From Wocania arenilitoris (GTDB taxonomy: Bacteria > Bacteroidota > Bacteroidia > Flavobacteriales > Flavobacteriaceae), in NCBI RefSeq assembly GCF_021728535.1, contig NZ_JAKKDU010000006.1, forward strand, positions 151,711 through 215,710: 64,000 bases of DNA, written 5' to 3'. Below are positions 1 to 8,617 of this stretch, in pieces. Positions within the stretch are counted from its first letter, which is position 1; each line of letters opens with the position of its first letter. Both the position numbers and the translations under genes were made by a program. Under the pieces are notes generated by a model that was not told the DNA's origin, did no database searches, and saw nothing but the letters and a program-made list of their open reading frames with translations.

Positions 1-2048
1 AAAGAAATAGACGATATGAGTAAAAACGCCGAAGGGTTTTCAGTGTAAAAATCTAATCTTCCAGCAGTGGAATTGATAATATTCGTATGGGTAATGGGAA
101 CACCTTTTGGTTCGCCTGTACTGCCCGAAGTGTAAATTATATAGGCTAAATCGGTCCCTTTTACTATTGGTAATTCAATAGTATTATCATTTTGTGAGCT
201 ATCAATTTTATCGATTAAAATAGGGTTTCCTTTAAATTCACTAAAAAGATTTAAAAGCGAATTTTGAGAAACAATACTATCAACTTTAGCATCTTTAAGC
301 ATAAAATTAACACGCTGTTTTGGGTATTCGGGATCGATTGGTAAATACGCGCAACCAGATTTTAAAATGCCCAACATGCCAATAATCATATTTAAAGAAC
401 GATCGATACATAAACCAATAATTCTGTTTTCAGTTTTAGTTTTTATTATTTCTTGGGCGATTCGGTTAGCTTTTTCGTTTAATTCTTTATATGTAATTGC
501 ACTATTTTTAAAGGTTAAAGCTACATTATCAGGATGTTTTTTAGCAATATTTTCTATTATAGAATGGATGCTTTTAAACCCATTAAAAGCAGTTTTATGT
601 TTTGCATTATTTGAATTAAGTAAATTTTTGTCGGTTTCAATTAGTGCAGGAATAGTATCAATCGTTTTGTTGATATGCTCAACAACATACTCTAAAGTGT
701 GTTTTAAATGTTGCTGAAATCTGTTGATAGTTTCTTCTTCAAACAAATCTGTAGCATACTCAAAAGTAGAGTTTAATTCACCGTTGTTTTCAGTTATAAA
801 AAGTGTCAAATCAAACTTTGAAACATCTGGACTATATTCAAAACTATCGAGTAATTCGACATCTTTTCCAAACAATGGATATTCTGGTTTTGATGCATAA
901 ACAAACATAACTTGAAAAAGCGGGTTTGTTGCCAAAGATCTCTCAATATTTAATTCTTTTACCAGCGCATCAAACGGAAGGTCTTTGTTTGAAAGTGCTT
1001 CCATAGACATCGTCTTAACTCTTTTTATGAATTCTAAAATAGTGAGTGATTTTTTTACTGATGTTCTAAAAACCAAAGTATCAATAAAAAGCCCAAAAAC
1101 TGATTCTAATCCTTTTTTATTTCTATTAGAAACAGGTGAGCCTATTAATATATCGTCTTGGTTACTAAATTTTTGCAGTAATATATAATACGCCGCTAGA
1201 AACAAAACAAATGGTGTGATTTCTAGTTTTTTTGCTATATCTAGGATTTGAGAAGAACTTGTTTTTGAAAAGTTAAAAACATGATGTTTCCCCTTATATG
1301 ATGGCGTGTTTGGACGATTAAAATCTGTTGGTAGGTTTAAAAATGGAATATCGCCAGAAAGCTTGTTTTTCCAATAAGCTTTTTGGACATCAAAGCTTTG
1401 ATTGAGATTTTGCCAATGTGCATAATCTACAAAATTGATGGTATTTTCGTTTATCTCTGGTAATAACCCGCTTGACAGTTTTGTGTAATTATTGGCAAGT
1501 TCTTTTTTTAAAATACCCATTGACCATTGGTCTGCAATAATATGATGCAGGGTTAAAAACAATATGTGTTTGCTTTTACTTAATTTTAAAATTGATGCTC
1601 TTATTAAAGGAGCAACGGACAGGTTAAAGGTAAAATCTGCCTGTTCATTTATAAAGTTTTTTGCTTGTAATTCCGCCTTGTTTTCTGCATGATTACTAAG
1701 GTCTTTAACAGTAATTGGTAGTTTGGCTAGCGCATCAATTTTTAAAACAGCTTTGTCATTTTCAGTTGGATAAAAAGACTTTAAAATTTGATGTTTTTCA
1801 AAAATCAAGTTTAGGCTTTCTTTTAAAAAATCTATATCGAGTTTGCCTTTAAACAAATAATATTCTGATAGATTATAAAACGTATTATCAGGATTTAACT
1901 GCTGTAAAAACCAAAGACGTTGTTGGGTATTAGATAGTGTATAGCTAGAACTAATAGGTACTTTAGTTATTTGTAAACTAGTACTTTCTTTTTTTGTTCT
2001 ATTTTTCCACCTATCGAGTAAAGATTTTTTCTTTGTACTGTCTTCCAT
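1..2048 (-). CDS. NRPS, condensation + adenylation domains (5' part, runs off left edge)
   Basis: Non-ribosomal peptide synthetase, 682 codons visible from the ATG at 2048 and still open at base 1. A condensation domain occupies roughly residues 35-450. Its active-site motif HHIIADQW is at 168-175, so the histidines and the aspartate are present but the usual DG is DQ. An adenylation domain follows. Its A3 loop TSGSTGEPKG lies at about 640-649, and the pocket residues after it are outside the window, so the substrate cannot be predicted. The protein begins directly with a charged linker and a C domain, which suggests it receives an acyl or peptidyl chain from another module. It starts 22 nt after the HupE-like permease gene and is probably cotranscribed with it, divergent from a second NRPS gene. 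The ends of the gene and any carrier or thioesterase domain lie outside the window. Confidence 0.93.
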   Translation of the reverse strand, partial: MEDSTKKKSLLDRWKNRTKKESTSLQITKVPISSSYTLSNTQQRLWFLQQLNPDNTFYNLSEYYLFKGKLDIDFLKESLNLIFEKHQILKSFYPTENDKAVLKIDALAKLPITVKDLSNHAENKAELQAKNFINEQADFTFNLSVAPLIRASILKLSKSKHILFLTLHHIIADQWSMGILKKELANNYTKLSSGLLPEINENTINFVDYAHWQNLNQSFDVQKAYWKNKLSGDIPFLNLPTDFNRPNTPSYKGKHHVFNFSKTSSSQILDIAKKLEITPFVLFLAAYYILLQKFSNQDDILIGSPVSNRNKKGLESVFGLFIDTLVFRTSVKKSLTILEFIKRVKTMSMEALSNKDLPFDALVKELNIERSLATNPLFQVMFVYASKPEYPLFGKDVELLDSFEYSPDVSKFDLTLFITENNGELNSTFEYATDLFEEETINRFQQHLKHTLEYVVEHINKTIDTIPALIETDKNLLNSNNAKHKTAFNGFKSIHSIIENIAKKHPDNVALTFKNSAITYKELNEKANRIAQEIIKTKTENRIIGLCIDRSLNMIIGMLGILKSGCAYLPIDPEYPKQRVNFMLKDAKVDSIVSQNSLLNLFSEFKGNPILIDKIDSSQNDNTIELPIVKGTDLAYIIYTSGSTGEPKGVPITHTNIINSTAGRLDFYTENPSAFLLISSIS

Positions 2049-2070
2049 AAGGTTGTAAGTTAATTAATAA

Positions 2071-3306
2071 TTAACGCAACCCTAACCAAACAGCAAATTC
2101 ATAGCCTCTGCGTCTAATATAATCATCAACTGGTAAATCAATATCAAAAGCACGCTCAATTAGCCAATAAAGCGAAATGATGATAAGTAAAACAGACATA
2201 TAAACCAAAAACTTAGGATATAATTTGAGTTTACGAATTAGGTATAGCACAGGGAAAATAGCAGCAATAATGGCAACTTGCCCTATTTCAACACCAATAT
2301 TAAAACCTAATAATGATAGTGTTAAATGTTCTCCGTTAAACCCTAAATCACCTAAAACACTAGCAAAACCAAAGCCATGGAATAAACCAAAAACAAATGC
2401 AATAATCCAGTCTTTTCCTTTAAATATAGGTTTAATATTGTGGTAGGCTGCTAATCCAATAGATAAAGCTATTACAGACTCCACTAATTGAGATGGTAAA
2501 ACAATAATTTGTAATGATGCTAAACTTAACGTAATGGTATGTGCAATTGTAAAAAACGTTATAATTTTTATAATATATAAAAAAGCAGGTTTAAATTTTT
2601 TTACTGGTACCCAGCTCCAAATACTAAAAGAAGTGTTATCTGTTTTCTTTCTCCTTACAACTGCAGGAAGTATTAATGCTATAATAAATAAAATGTGGTC
2701 TAACCCAATCCAAATATGCCAAACGCCTTGTCTTATCATAGCTTTAAAACCTGTCCAAACAGAACCTTCTGTTAAATCTAATGTTTTGGTCCAATTATTA
2801 TTACTAAAATCAAGTGCTATAATACTTTCATTGTTAAACAAACCAGCTTTCCAGTTGTATTCCATTCCCAATAAATTCATGTGATTGGGTTCTTCCTCAA
2901 TAAAAACCTTGTAGGTCACATCTAGTTTATCTGGAGTTTCTTGTGTGTTTTCTAGATAAAAATTTACTAGTACAAAGTCGCCGTAGCCAACTTGTAAAAA
3001 TTTAATTTTGTCTGTAAATACAATATTATACGTTTTACCCAAAGATGAAAACGAGGTGTTTTCTAACAGATATTTTTTTATTTTACTCAAATGCGGTGTT
3101 ACCTCATCAATTGATGTCCTTTTGCTTAAATTAAGACCAAGTACATCATTTAATTCATTTACGTTAATATGAAAATCGCCTTCAATATTGGCATTTTCAT
3201 ATACTTTTAGATATAGTAAACTATTGTCTGGATGATGAGCAAAAGTTTTACAAATAGGACTTAATAAAAAAATAAGCAGTAAAGTACGAAGTATATATTT
3301 ATTCAT
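2071..3306 (-). CDS. HupE/UreJ-family membrane permease (probable metal transporter)
   Basis: A 411-residue integral membrane protein of the HupE/UreJ-like group. A signal peptide (about residues 1-23, ending FAHH) leads into a periplasmic domain of about 165 residues. The C-terminal half is a multi-helix membrane domain with the family's conserved histidine and glycine motifs: WHIWIGLDHILF, FTIAHTITLS and FGLFHGFGFASVLGDLGF. Relatives are proposed to move nickel or cobalt, and some copper, across the inner membrane; the substrate here is not known. It lies upstream of an NRPS gene (22 nt gap) and divergent from a second NRPS gene plus a TonB-dependent receptor. A link to metal uptake by a peptide product is inferred from that context. 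The start chosen is the only ATG giving a complete signal peptide. Confidence 0.85.
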   Translation of the reverse strand: MNKYILRTLLLIFLLSPICKTFAHHPDNSLLYLKVYENANIEGDFHINVNELNDVLGLNLSKRTSIDEVTPHLSKIKKYLLENTSFSSLGKTYNIVFTDKIKFLQVGYGDFVLVNFYLENTQETPDKLDVTYKVFIEEEPNHMNLLGMEYNWKAGLFNNESIIALDFSNNNWTKTLDLTEGSVWTGFKAMIRQGVWHIWIGLDHILFIIALILPAVVRRKKTDNTSFSIWSWVPVKKFKPAFLYIIKIITFFTIAHTITLSLASLQIIVLPSQLVESVIALSIGLAAYHNIKPIFKGKDWIIAFVFGLFHGFGFASVLGDLGFNGEHLTLSLLGFNIGVEIGQVAIIAAIFPVLYLIRKLKLYPKFLVYMSVLLIIISLYWLIERAFDIDLPVDDYIRRRGYEFAVWLGLR

Positions 3307-3627
3307 AGTGGTTAGTTTAAAAACACGTCTTCTATTGAAAATGTATTTTATCGATTTTTTGTTTCAATATCGTAATTATTGAATTATTCCTAAGTTTTTA
3401 CTACTCTTTTTTCGATAAATTCAAGTAATTAGTCGTTAAACAACTAATTTTTAGCTTCTACGGTATAGAATATTGATATATCTTTACTTTTTAAGTTATC
3501 AAGTTATATATAAAAATGCTATGAATGTATACTTAGTTAATTTAAATGCTTTTTTATTTAAAGCTTTTAATTAACAAATAACTCCCTCAGTAATTTATTT
3601 TTTGAAATTATTTTTAGGCTATATCAT
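3307..3627. other. Divergent control region of the NRPS locus
   Basis: A 321-bp AT-rich gap between two divergent transcription units, and the only room for their promoters. I find no clean TTG/TAnnTTTG promoter on either strand; TATCTTTA at 3479-3486 is one base off the -7 consensus for the plus strand. The main visible structure is the palindrome at 3427-3449, listed separately. No ORF of note. Confidence 0.6.
3427..3449. promoter_or_regulatory. 23-bp near-perfect palindrome, candidate operator
   Basis: Half-sites AATTAGTCGTT and AACAACTAATT flank one central base, and 10 of 11 positions pair. It lies near the middle of the gap between the divergent NRPS transcription units, where a repressor could control both. 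AT-rich DNA yields chance palindromes, but this length is unusual. The binding protein is unknown; a metal-responsive regulator is only a guess from context. Confidence 0.4.
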
Positions 3628-3876
3628 ATGAAATTAAGTGATGCTTTAAGTACTTATATTAGTAAAGAAATATTAGAAGAAACCTCTAGCAAAATAGGCA
3701 TAAAAGAAGAGCTTTTATCCTCTGGAATAGTAGATTCTATTGGAATGATGCGAATTGTTCGTTTTGTTGAAAAAACATATAAAATTAATGTTCCTTTTGA
3801 GGATATGACTATTGAAAATTTTATGACTATTGAAGCTATATCTAATTATGTTTCAAAGAAATTAGACAAAAATTAG
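3628..3876 (+). CDS. Stand-alone acyl/peptidyl carrier protein
   Basis: An 82-residue four-helix carrier protein of the phosphopantetheine-binding family. The attachment motif is GIVDSIGMMR with Ser37 as the modified residue (DS rather than the classic DSL). The stretch after it, with the pattern EKTYKINVPFEDMT, fits helix II and III of acyl carrier proteins. It lies 6 nt before the plus-strand NRPS gene, so the two are almost certainly translated from the same mRNA. The likely role is to hold a starter or tailoring intermediate handed to the condensation domain of its neighbour. It cannot be the housekeeping fatty-acid ACP judging by context and divergent motif. What loads it is not visible in this window. 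Confidence 0.85.
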   Translation: MKLSDALSTYISKEILEETSSKIGIKEELLSSGIVDSIGMMRIVRFVEKTYKINVPFEDMTIENFMTIEAISNYVSKKLDKN

Positions 3877-3882
3877 TAGCTA

Positions 3883-6800
3883 ATGAACCAACCCGAAAGT
3901 ATATATAGTTTAACTCAAAGTCAAACCTCAATATGGTTTGGGCAAAAGTTAAACCCAAAATCTCCATTATATAATGTGCCTTACGCTTTTTATATAAAAG
4001 GAGAAATTGATGAGGGTGTTTTCATCAAGGCATTTCAAGAAATGATTAAAAAAACAAATGCTTTAAAAACGGTTTTTGTTGAAAAGGAAGGAATACCATA
4101 CCAAAAATTCTTAGAGCACCTTGATTATCATATAAAGGTTATAGATGCAACGAATGATAAACTCGATGATTTTACAATTAGCGATTGGTTGCAACAACGT
4201 AGCGAGCTAACATTCGATTTAAACAAACCATTGTTTGACAGTGTTTTAATAAAGCAAGAGCAAGATGTATACATCTGGTATCTAAATGTGCACCATTTAA
4301 TTACTGATGCATCAAGCTCTGTAATTCTTTTTAATAGGCTTTCAGATATTTATGGTGAATTAAAAGATACAGGATTCACTGAACAAAAAGTATACTCTTA
4401 TGTAGATTACTTAGCATATGAAAAGAAAGAAAGAGAACGTAATTTAGATATAAGAGACTATTGGGATAAAAAAGTTGAGAACCTTAAAAAAGTCCCATCC
4501 CTATATGGAGTTAAAAAACGGAATAGGTTTACTACAAAATCCAATAGGGTAGTTTTAACCTTAGATTCAAAACAAACAGAGTTAATTCATAATATAGCCA
4601 ATGATGACGATATTAAATCTTGGAATAAAGAACTAACATTGTTTAACATATTCTCAACACTGCTTTTTGTTTACTTATACCGAGTGAGTGGGCAAAAAAA
4701 ATTAGCTATAGGTGCACCTATACACAATAGAATTAAAAATACGTTTAAAAATACTGCTGGCTTATTTATCGAAATATTTCCTTTGGTAGCTGAAATTTCA
4801 GATGCGGATACTTTTAATTCGATTTTAAAACGCATTAAAAATGAAACAAACACCTATTTAAAATATGCTGTTACTGGCACTGCTTCAGCAACAGTAAGCA
4901 GAAGTTTTAATACCATTTTTAATTTTATAAATGTTGGTTTCCAAGATTTTTATGGATTCAAATCCAATGCAGAATGGATTCATCCAAATCATAATGACCC
5001 AGCACATCAAATACGCTGTCATATATATGATATGAATGATACTGGTGAGCTAAAAGTTGTTTTCGATATTAACGAGGATGTCTTAAAAGTAGATAATGTA
5101 AATAATATTACTATCCATTTTTCTAAAATCATAAATGCATTTTTAAATAATATAAACCAACCAATTGGTTTGGATAGTATGCTAGCGCCTTCAGAGAAAA
5201 AATATTATTTACCACAAAACCTAGAAGCCACAAAGTCTTATCAATCAATTTTAGAGCTTTTTGAGTTGCAGGCTAGTAAAACACCTAATGCTATTGCATT
5301 GCAATGTGGAAATGAAACATTAACGTTTAATGGTTTAAACAAAAAGGCTAATCAATTAGCAAATTATTTAATTGATGCATATAAAATTGGTTTTGGCGAT
5401 AAAGTTGCATTATATAATTATAGAAGTACTGAATATATCATATCGCTTTTGGCAGTTATAAAAACTGGAGCAGCCTTTATTCCTATTGATGCCAACCAGC
5501 CTAAAAACAGGGTTGTGTTTATGCTTTCTAATTCTAATGCATCATTGGTTATAATAAACAATAATTTAAAATCAAATATTGAAGCTATTAATTATAAAGT
5601 GTTTTGCTACAATGATTTAGAAGTTTTACTTAAAAACCAGTCAACCAAAAATATAAATAGACCTCTAAGGCAAAACTATTTAGCATATTTACTCTATACT
5701 TCAGGGTCTACAGGTAATCCTAAAGGGGTTTTAGTTTCTCAGGGTGCGTTATCAAACTATTTATTGTGGGCAAAAGATTATTACTCTATTACAAGCAAAA
5801 GTGTAATGCCATTGTTTACTTCAATAGGATTCGATTTAACAATAACCTCTACTTTGTTACCATTTATTAGTGGAGGACGATTAGTTGTTTATAAAGAAAG
5901 CCCATTTGGACCAGATATGTCTTTGTTTCAAGCTCTTGGAGATAATTATATAAATACTATAAAGTTAACACCATCACATTTGTCATTTCTAAACGATAGA
6001 GATTTAGTAAACTCCAATATACATACAATTATAGTTGGCGGTGAGGATTTTAAAGTAGCTTTATCTATATCAATAAAAAAGGCATTTGGTAATTCCGTTC
6101 AAATTTTTAATGAATATGGTCCAACCGAAGCTACCGTTGGTTGTATTGTTAGTGAGTTTAACCCAGCAATTCATAAAGATAGTTCGGTTCCAATTGGAAA
6201 ACCTATTACTAATATGCACGCATATATTCTTGATGAATATAAAAATTTGGTGCCAAAAGGGGTTATTGGCACATTGTATTTAAGTGGCAGTAGTTTAGCA
6301 AATGGTTATTTAGGTTTAAATGAATTAACTAAAGAAAAATTTATAGATAACCCTTTTGTTAAAGGACTAAAAATGTATAATACTGGTGACTTAGCTAGAA
6401 TAAATGAAAATGGAGAATACGAATACTTAGGTAGAGTAGATGAGCAAGTTAAGTTGCGTGGTTACCGAATTGAGTTAACTGATATTGAATCAAATTTAAA
6501 TAATATTACCGGTATTGAAAACTGTGCAGTTGTTTTAGCTGAAAGTGCTAAAATTAAAGTTGCCGAAGAAGATGTTATAAACTGTACAGATTGCGGATTG
6601 CCTTCAAATTACCCAAATACAGATTTTGATGAGCACGGAGTTTGTCATTTATGTAACGCCTTTAAAGGTTACAAGAAAAAAGTTGAAAAGTATTTTAAAA
6701 CCGAAGAGGAATTAAAAACAATTCTAACTAAAAATAAAGGTGAAAATCCAACTTACGATTGCTTGTCTTTATTAAGTGGAGGAAAAGATAGTACATATAT

Positions 6801-8025
6801 TTTAGCTCAACTAGTTGGTATGGGCTTAAAAGTTTTAGCATTTACTTTAGATAACGGATATATTTCTGAGCAAGCCATTGATAATGTAAAACGCATTGTA
6901 AATAAGCTTGGTGTTGATCATGTTTTTGGAACAACTGAGCACATGAACGAAATTTTTATCGATAGTTTAAATCGACACCAAAACGTGTGTAACGGTTGCT
7001 TTAAAACCATTTATACTTTAAGCACCAAAATAGCTTTGGAAAAGCAAATTCCTTATATAGTTACTGGTTTATCACGTGGTCAGTTTTTTGAAACACGTTT
7101 AACTGAAGAACTTTTTTGGGATGAAGAATTAGATGTTAAAAAAATTGATGACACTATTTTAGAAGTTAGAAAATTATATCATCGCGAGGAAGATGCTGTA
7201 AAGGAATTATTGGATGTTTCAATTTTTGAAGAAGATGAAGTTTTTGATAAAGTACAATTTGTAGATTTTTATAGATACTCAGATGTTAGTTTAGAAGATA
7301 TGCTTACGTATTTAGATGAAAAAGTAGGCTGGGTGAGACCAACAGATACTGGTCGATCAACCAACTGCTTGATTAATCAAGTAGGGATTTATGTCCATAA
7401 AAAAGAAAAAGGGTATAGTAATTACTCCTTTCCTTATAGTTGGGATGTGCGGCTAGGGCATAAAACACGTGATGAAAGCCTTGAAGAAATCAATGAATAT
7501 ATAGATGAAGTTGAAGTAAAACGTATTATGGATGAAATTGGATATGAAGAATCTGATGCTTTTGATAATGACGAAAAACTTGTAGCCTATTACACGGGTG
7601 ATGCATCAATTTCAGTCAAAGACATAAAAAAACAATTATCAAAGCAATTACCAGATTATATGTTACCATCTAATTTTAAACATTTAGATGAGATGCCACT
7701 AACTAAAAATGGTAAAATTGATAAGAAAACGTTGCGAAGTTTTAATACCGAACAAATTGAATTAGAAACTGCGTATGTTGCACCAAGAAATGAAGTAGAC
7801 GAACTTATAGATGGTGTTTGGAAAGAAGTTTTGCGATTGAAAAAAATAGGTATAAATGATAATTTTATTGCATTAGGAGGGCATTCTCTAGCGGCTATTC
7901 GTGTTACTTCAAGATTAAATGAAGAGTTAGACATGGAAATTCCGCTTAATAAAGTATTCAATTTACCAACTATTAAAGAATATTCAGATTATTTAGAACA
8001 AATCATATTAGAATCATTAGGATAA
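3883..8025 (+). CDS. NRPS with ATP-pyrophosphatase (AANH/PP-loop) domain inserted in the adenylation domain
   Basis: A 1380-residue peptide synthetase. Order: condensation domain (about 8-430, HHLITDAS at 137-144); adenylation domain with A3 TSGSTGNPKG at 606-615, A5 NEYGPTEA at 743-750, A7 YNTGDLAR at 832-839 and A8 ending GYRIEL near 865; an insert of about 350 residues (about 890-1240); the A10 motif with NGKID at 1276-1280; and a carrier domain with GGHSL, Ser1335. There is no thioesterase. The insert begins with a Cys knuckle (901, 904, 921, 924), then the PP-loop SGGKDS at 965-970, CNGC at 1036-1039 and TGLSRGQ at 1061-1067. It resembles the WbpG-type sugar amidotransferases and tRNA-thiolating enzymes, which adenylate a carbonyl or amide oxygen. 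Aligned by eye on GrsA, the pocket reads D-L-T-K-I-G-E-V-G-K, one residue from the asparagine code. Confidence 0.92.
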   Translation: MNQPESIYSLTQSQTSIWFGQKLNPKSPLYNVPYAFYIKGEIDEGVFIKAFQEMIKKTNALKTVFVEKEGIPYQKFLEHLDYHIKVIDATNDKLDDFTISDWLQQRSELTFDLNKPLFDSVLIKQEQDVYIWYLNVHHLITDASSSVILFNRLSDIYGELKDTGFTEQKVYSYVDYLAYEKKERERNLDIRDYWDKKVENLKKVPSLYGVKKRNRFTTKSNRVVLTLDSKQTELIHNIANDDDIKSWNKELTLFNIFSTLLFVYLYRVSGQKKLAIGAPIHNRIKNTFKNTAGLFIEIFPLVAEISDADTFNSILKRIKNETNTYLKYAVTGTASATVSRSFNTIFNFINVGFQDFYGFKSNAEWIHPNHNDPAHQIRCHIYDMNDTGELKVVFDINEDVLKVDNVNNITIHFSKIINAFLNNINQPIGLDSMLAPSEKKYYLPQNLEATKSYQSILELFELQASKTPNAIALQCGNETLTFNGLNKKANQLANYLIDAYKIGFGDKVALYNYRSTEYIISLLAVIKTGAAFIPIDANQPKNRVVFMLSNSNASLVIINNNLKSNIEAINYKVFCYNDLEVLLKNQSTKNINRPLRQNYLAYLLYTSGSTGNPKGVLVSQGALSNYLLWAKDYYSITSKSVMPLFTSIGFDLTITSTLLPFISGGRLVVYKESPFGPDMSLFQALGDNYINTIKLTPSHLSFLNDRDLVNSNIHTIIVGGEDFKVALSISIKKAFGNSVQIFNEYGPTEATVGCIVSEFNPAIHKDSSVPIGKPITNMHAYILDEYKNLVPKGVIGTLYLSGSSLANGYLGLNELTKEKFIDNPFVKGLKMYNTGDLARINENGEYEYLGRVDEQVKLRGYRIELTDIESNLNNITGIENCAVVLAESAKIKVAEEDVINCTDCGLPSNYPNTDFDEHGVCHLCNAFKGYKKKVEKYFKTEEELKTILTKNKGENPTYDCLSLLSGGKDSTYILAQLVGMGLKVLAFTLDNGYISEQAIDNVKRIVNKLGVDHVFGTTEHMNEIFIDSLNRHQNVCNGCFKTIYTLSTKIALEKQIPYIVTGLSRGQFFETRLTEELFWDEELDVKKIDDTILEVRKLYHREEDAVKELLDVSIFEEDEVFDKVQFVDFYRYSDVSLEDMLTYLDEKVGWVRPTDTGRSTNCLINQVGIYVHKKEKGYSNYSFPYSWDVRLGHKTRDESLEEINEYIDEVEVKRIMDEIGYEESDAFDNDEKLVAYYTGDASISVKDIKKQLSKQLPDYMLPSNFKHLDEMPLTKNGKIDKKTLRSFNTEQIELETAYVAPRNEVDELIDGVWKEVLRLKKIGINDNFIALGGHSLAAIRVTSRLNEELDMEIPLNKVFNLPTIKEYSDYLEQIILESLG

Positions 8026-8040
8026 ATGAATAAAACTTAA

Positions 8041-8487
8041 TTGAAAAATTTTAAAACACATATAATAAAACTTACTGCTATTGTGATAAGCATGATATAT
8101 TTACTTATGCCCATACACAAAGAGGTTAGAAGCACGTTACATCGCATTTCACATTTTTTAGAAATGCCCAATACTATATTATCACACAATAAATATGAAA
8201 ATATTAATTATAATCTTACAGCATCAGCTATTACATATCACGAGCATAAAATATTAGATTTATTAAATAATTTGACTGAAGCAAATAGCAAAACAAACGA
8301 GTCAAATAAACCGCATGTAGTTATAAGCAAGATTGATAAGCATTTTCATTTATCAAAATATGGAGTTTTAAAATTAATAGAGACTAAGTCATCTTTAGCT
8401 ATTGATTGCTACAAAGAAAAATTAAAAACACTTTTTTATAAAAAAATAAAAATCCCTCCTAAGAATATAAGTATTCAGCTATCATAA
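8041..8487 (+). CDS. Small histidine-rich membrane-anchored protein
   Basis: A 148-residue protein of unknown function. Residues 3-24 form a basic then hydrophobic stretch that looks like an uncleaved signal or single membrane anchor. The remainder is rich in histidine (for example THIIK, RSTLHRISHF, TYHEHK, DKHFH) and lysine, suggesting metal contact in the periplasm. The only start giving the anchor is TTG at 8041, because a stop codon (8038-8040) is immediately upstream in frame; the first in-frame ATG is at 8092, which would cut the anchor. It lies 15 nt after the NRPS stop and before the TonB-dependent receptor. Small His-rich proteins often accompany metal-linked TonB receptors in Bacteroidota, but I recognise no named family. 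Confidence 0.65.
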   Translation: MKNFKTHIIKLTAIVISMIYLLMPIHKEVRSTLHRISHFLEMPNTILSHNKYENINYNLTASAITYHEHKILDLLNNLTEANSKTNESNKPHVVISKIDKHFHLSKYGVLKLIETKSSLAIDCYKEKLKTLFYKKIKIPPKNISIQLS

Positions 8488-8520
8488 AAATCAGTTATAA
8501 ACTTATAACTGAGATAGCTG
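8476..8520 (+). other. Long stem-loop at the end of the His-rich gene
   Basis: The left arm is CAGCTATC (8476-8483) and TCAGTTATAA (8491-8500), separated by a 7-nt bulge. The right arm 8503-8520 pairs perfectly with both, giving 18 base pairs around a 2-nt centre. The left arm includes the end of the coding region. No T-run follows, so it is more likely an mRNA-processing or stability element, or an operator, than a simple terminator. Confidence 0.55.
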
Positions 8521-8569
8521 CTGTATTTAATACAATTTATTTCTTTATCAATAAAAATTGCTTGCATGT

Positions 8570-8592
8570 TACCCAGTCTGTTTGCTTGGGTA
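8570..8592 (+). other. Short inverted repeat ahead of the TonB receptor
   Basis: TACCCA (8570-8575) and TGGGTA (8587-8592) are perfect complements separated by 11 nt. The element ends 25 nt before the receptor start codon and is notably GC-richer than its surroundings. It could be an operator or a small hairpin affecting translation. No T-run or promoter was found. Confidence 0.3.
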
Positions 8593-8617
8593 GTATATAA
8601 TTATAAAATGAAAAAAC

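Noticed and set aside
367..1188. Plus-strand frames of 116 and 67 codons opposite the first NRPS
   Set aside because: They run antisense to a continuous C-A domain reading frame with clear catalytic motifs, and have no domain of their own.
3427..3449. Classic Fur box
   Set aside because: The half-sites do not match the GATAAT-type consensus, so I call only an unassigned operator candidate.
8488..8617. Riboswitch ahead of the TonB receptor (such as cobalamin type)
   Set aside because: The gap is only 130 nt with two simple hairpins; none of the conserved cobalamin or other metal-riboswitch sequence boxes is visible.
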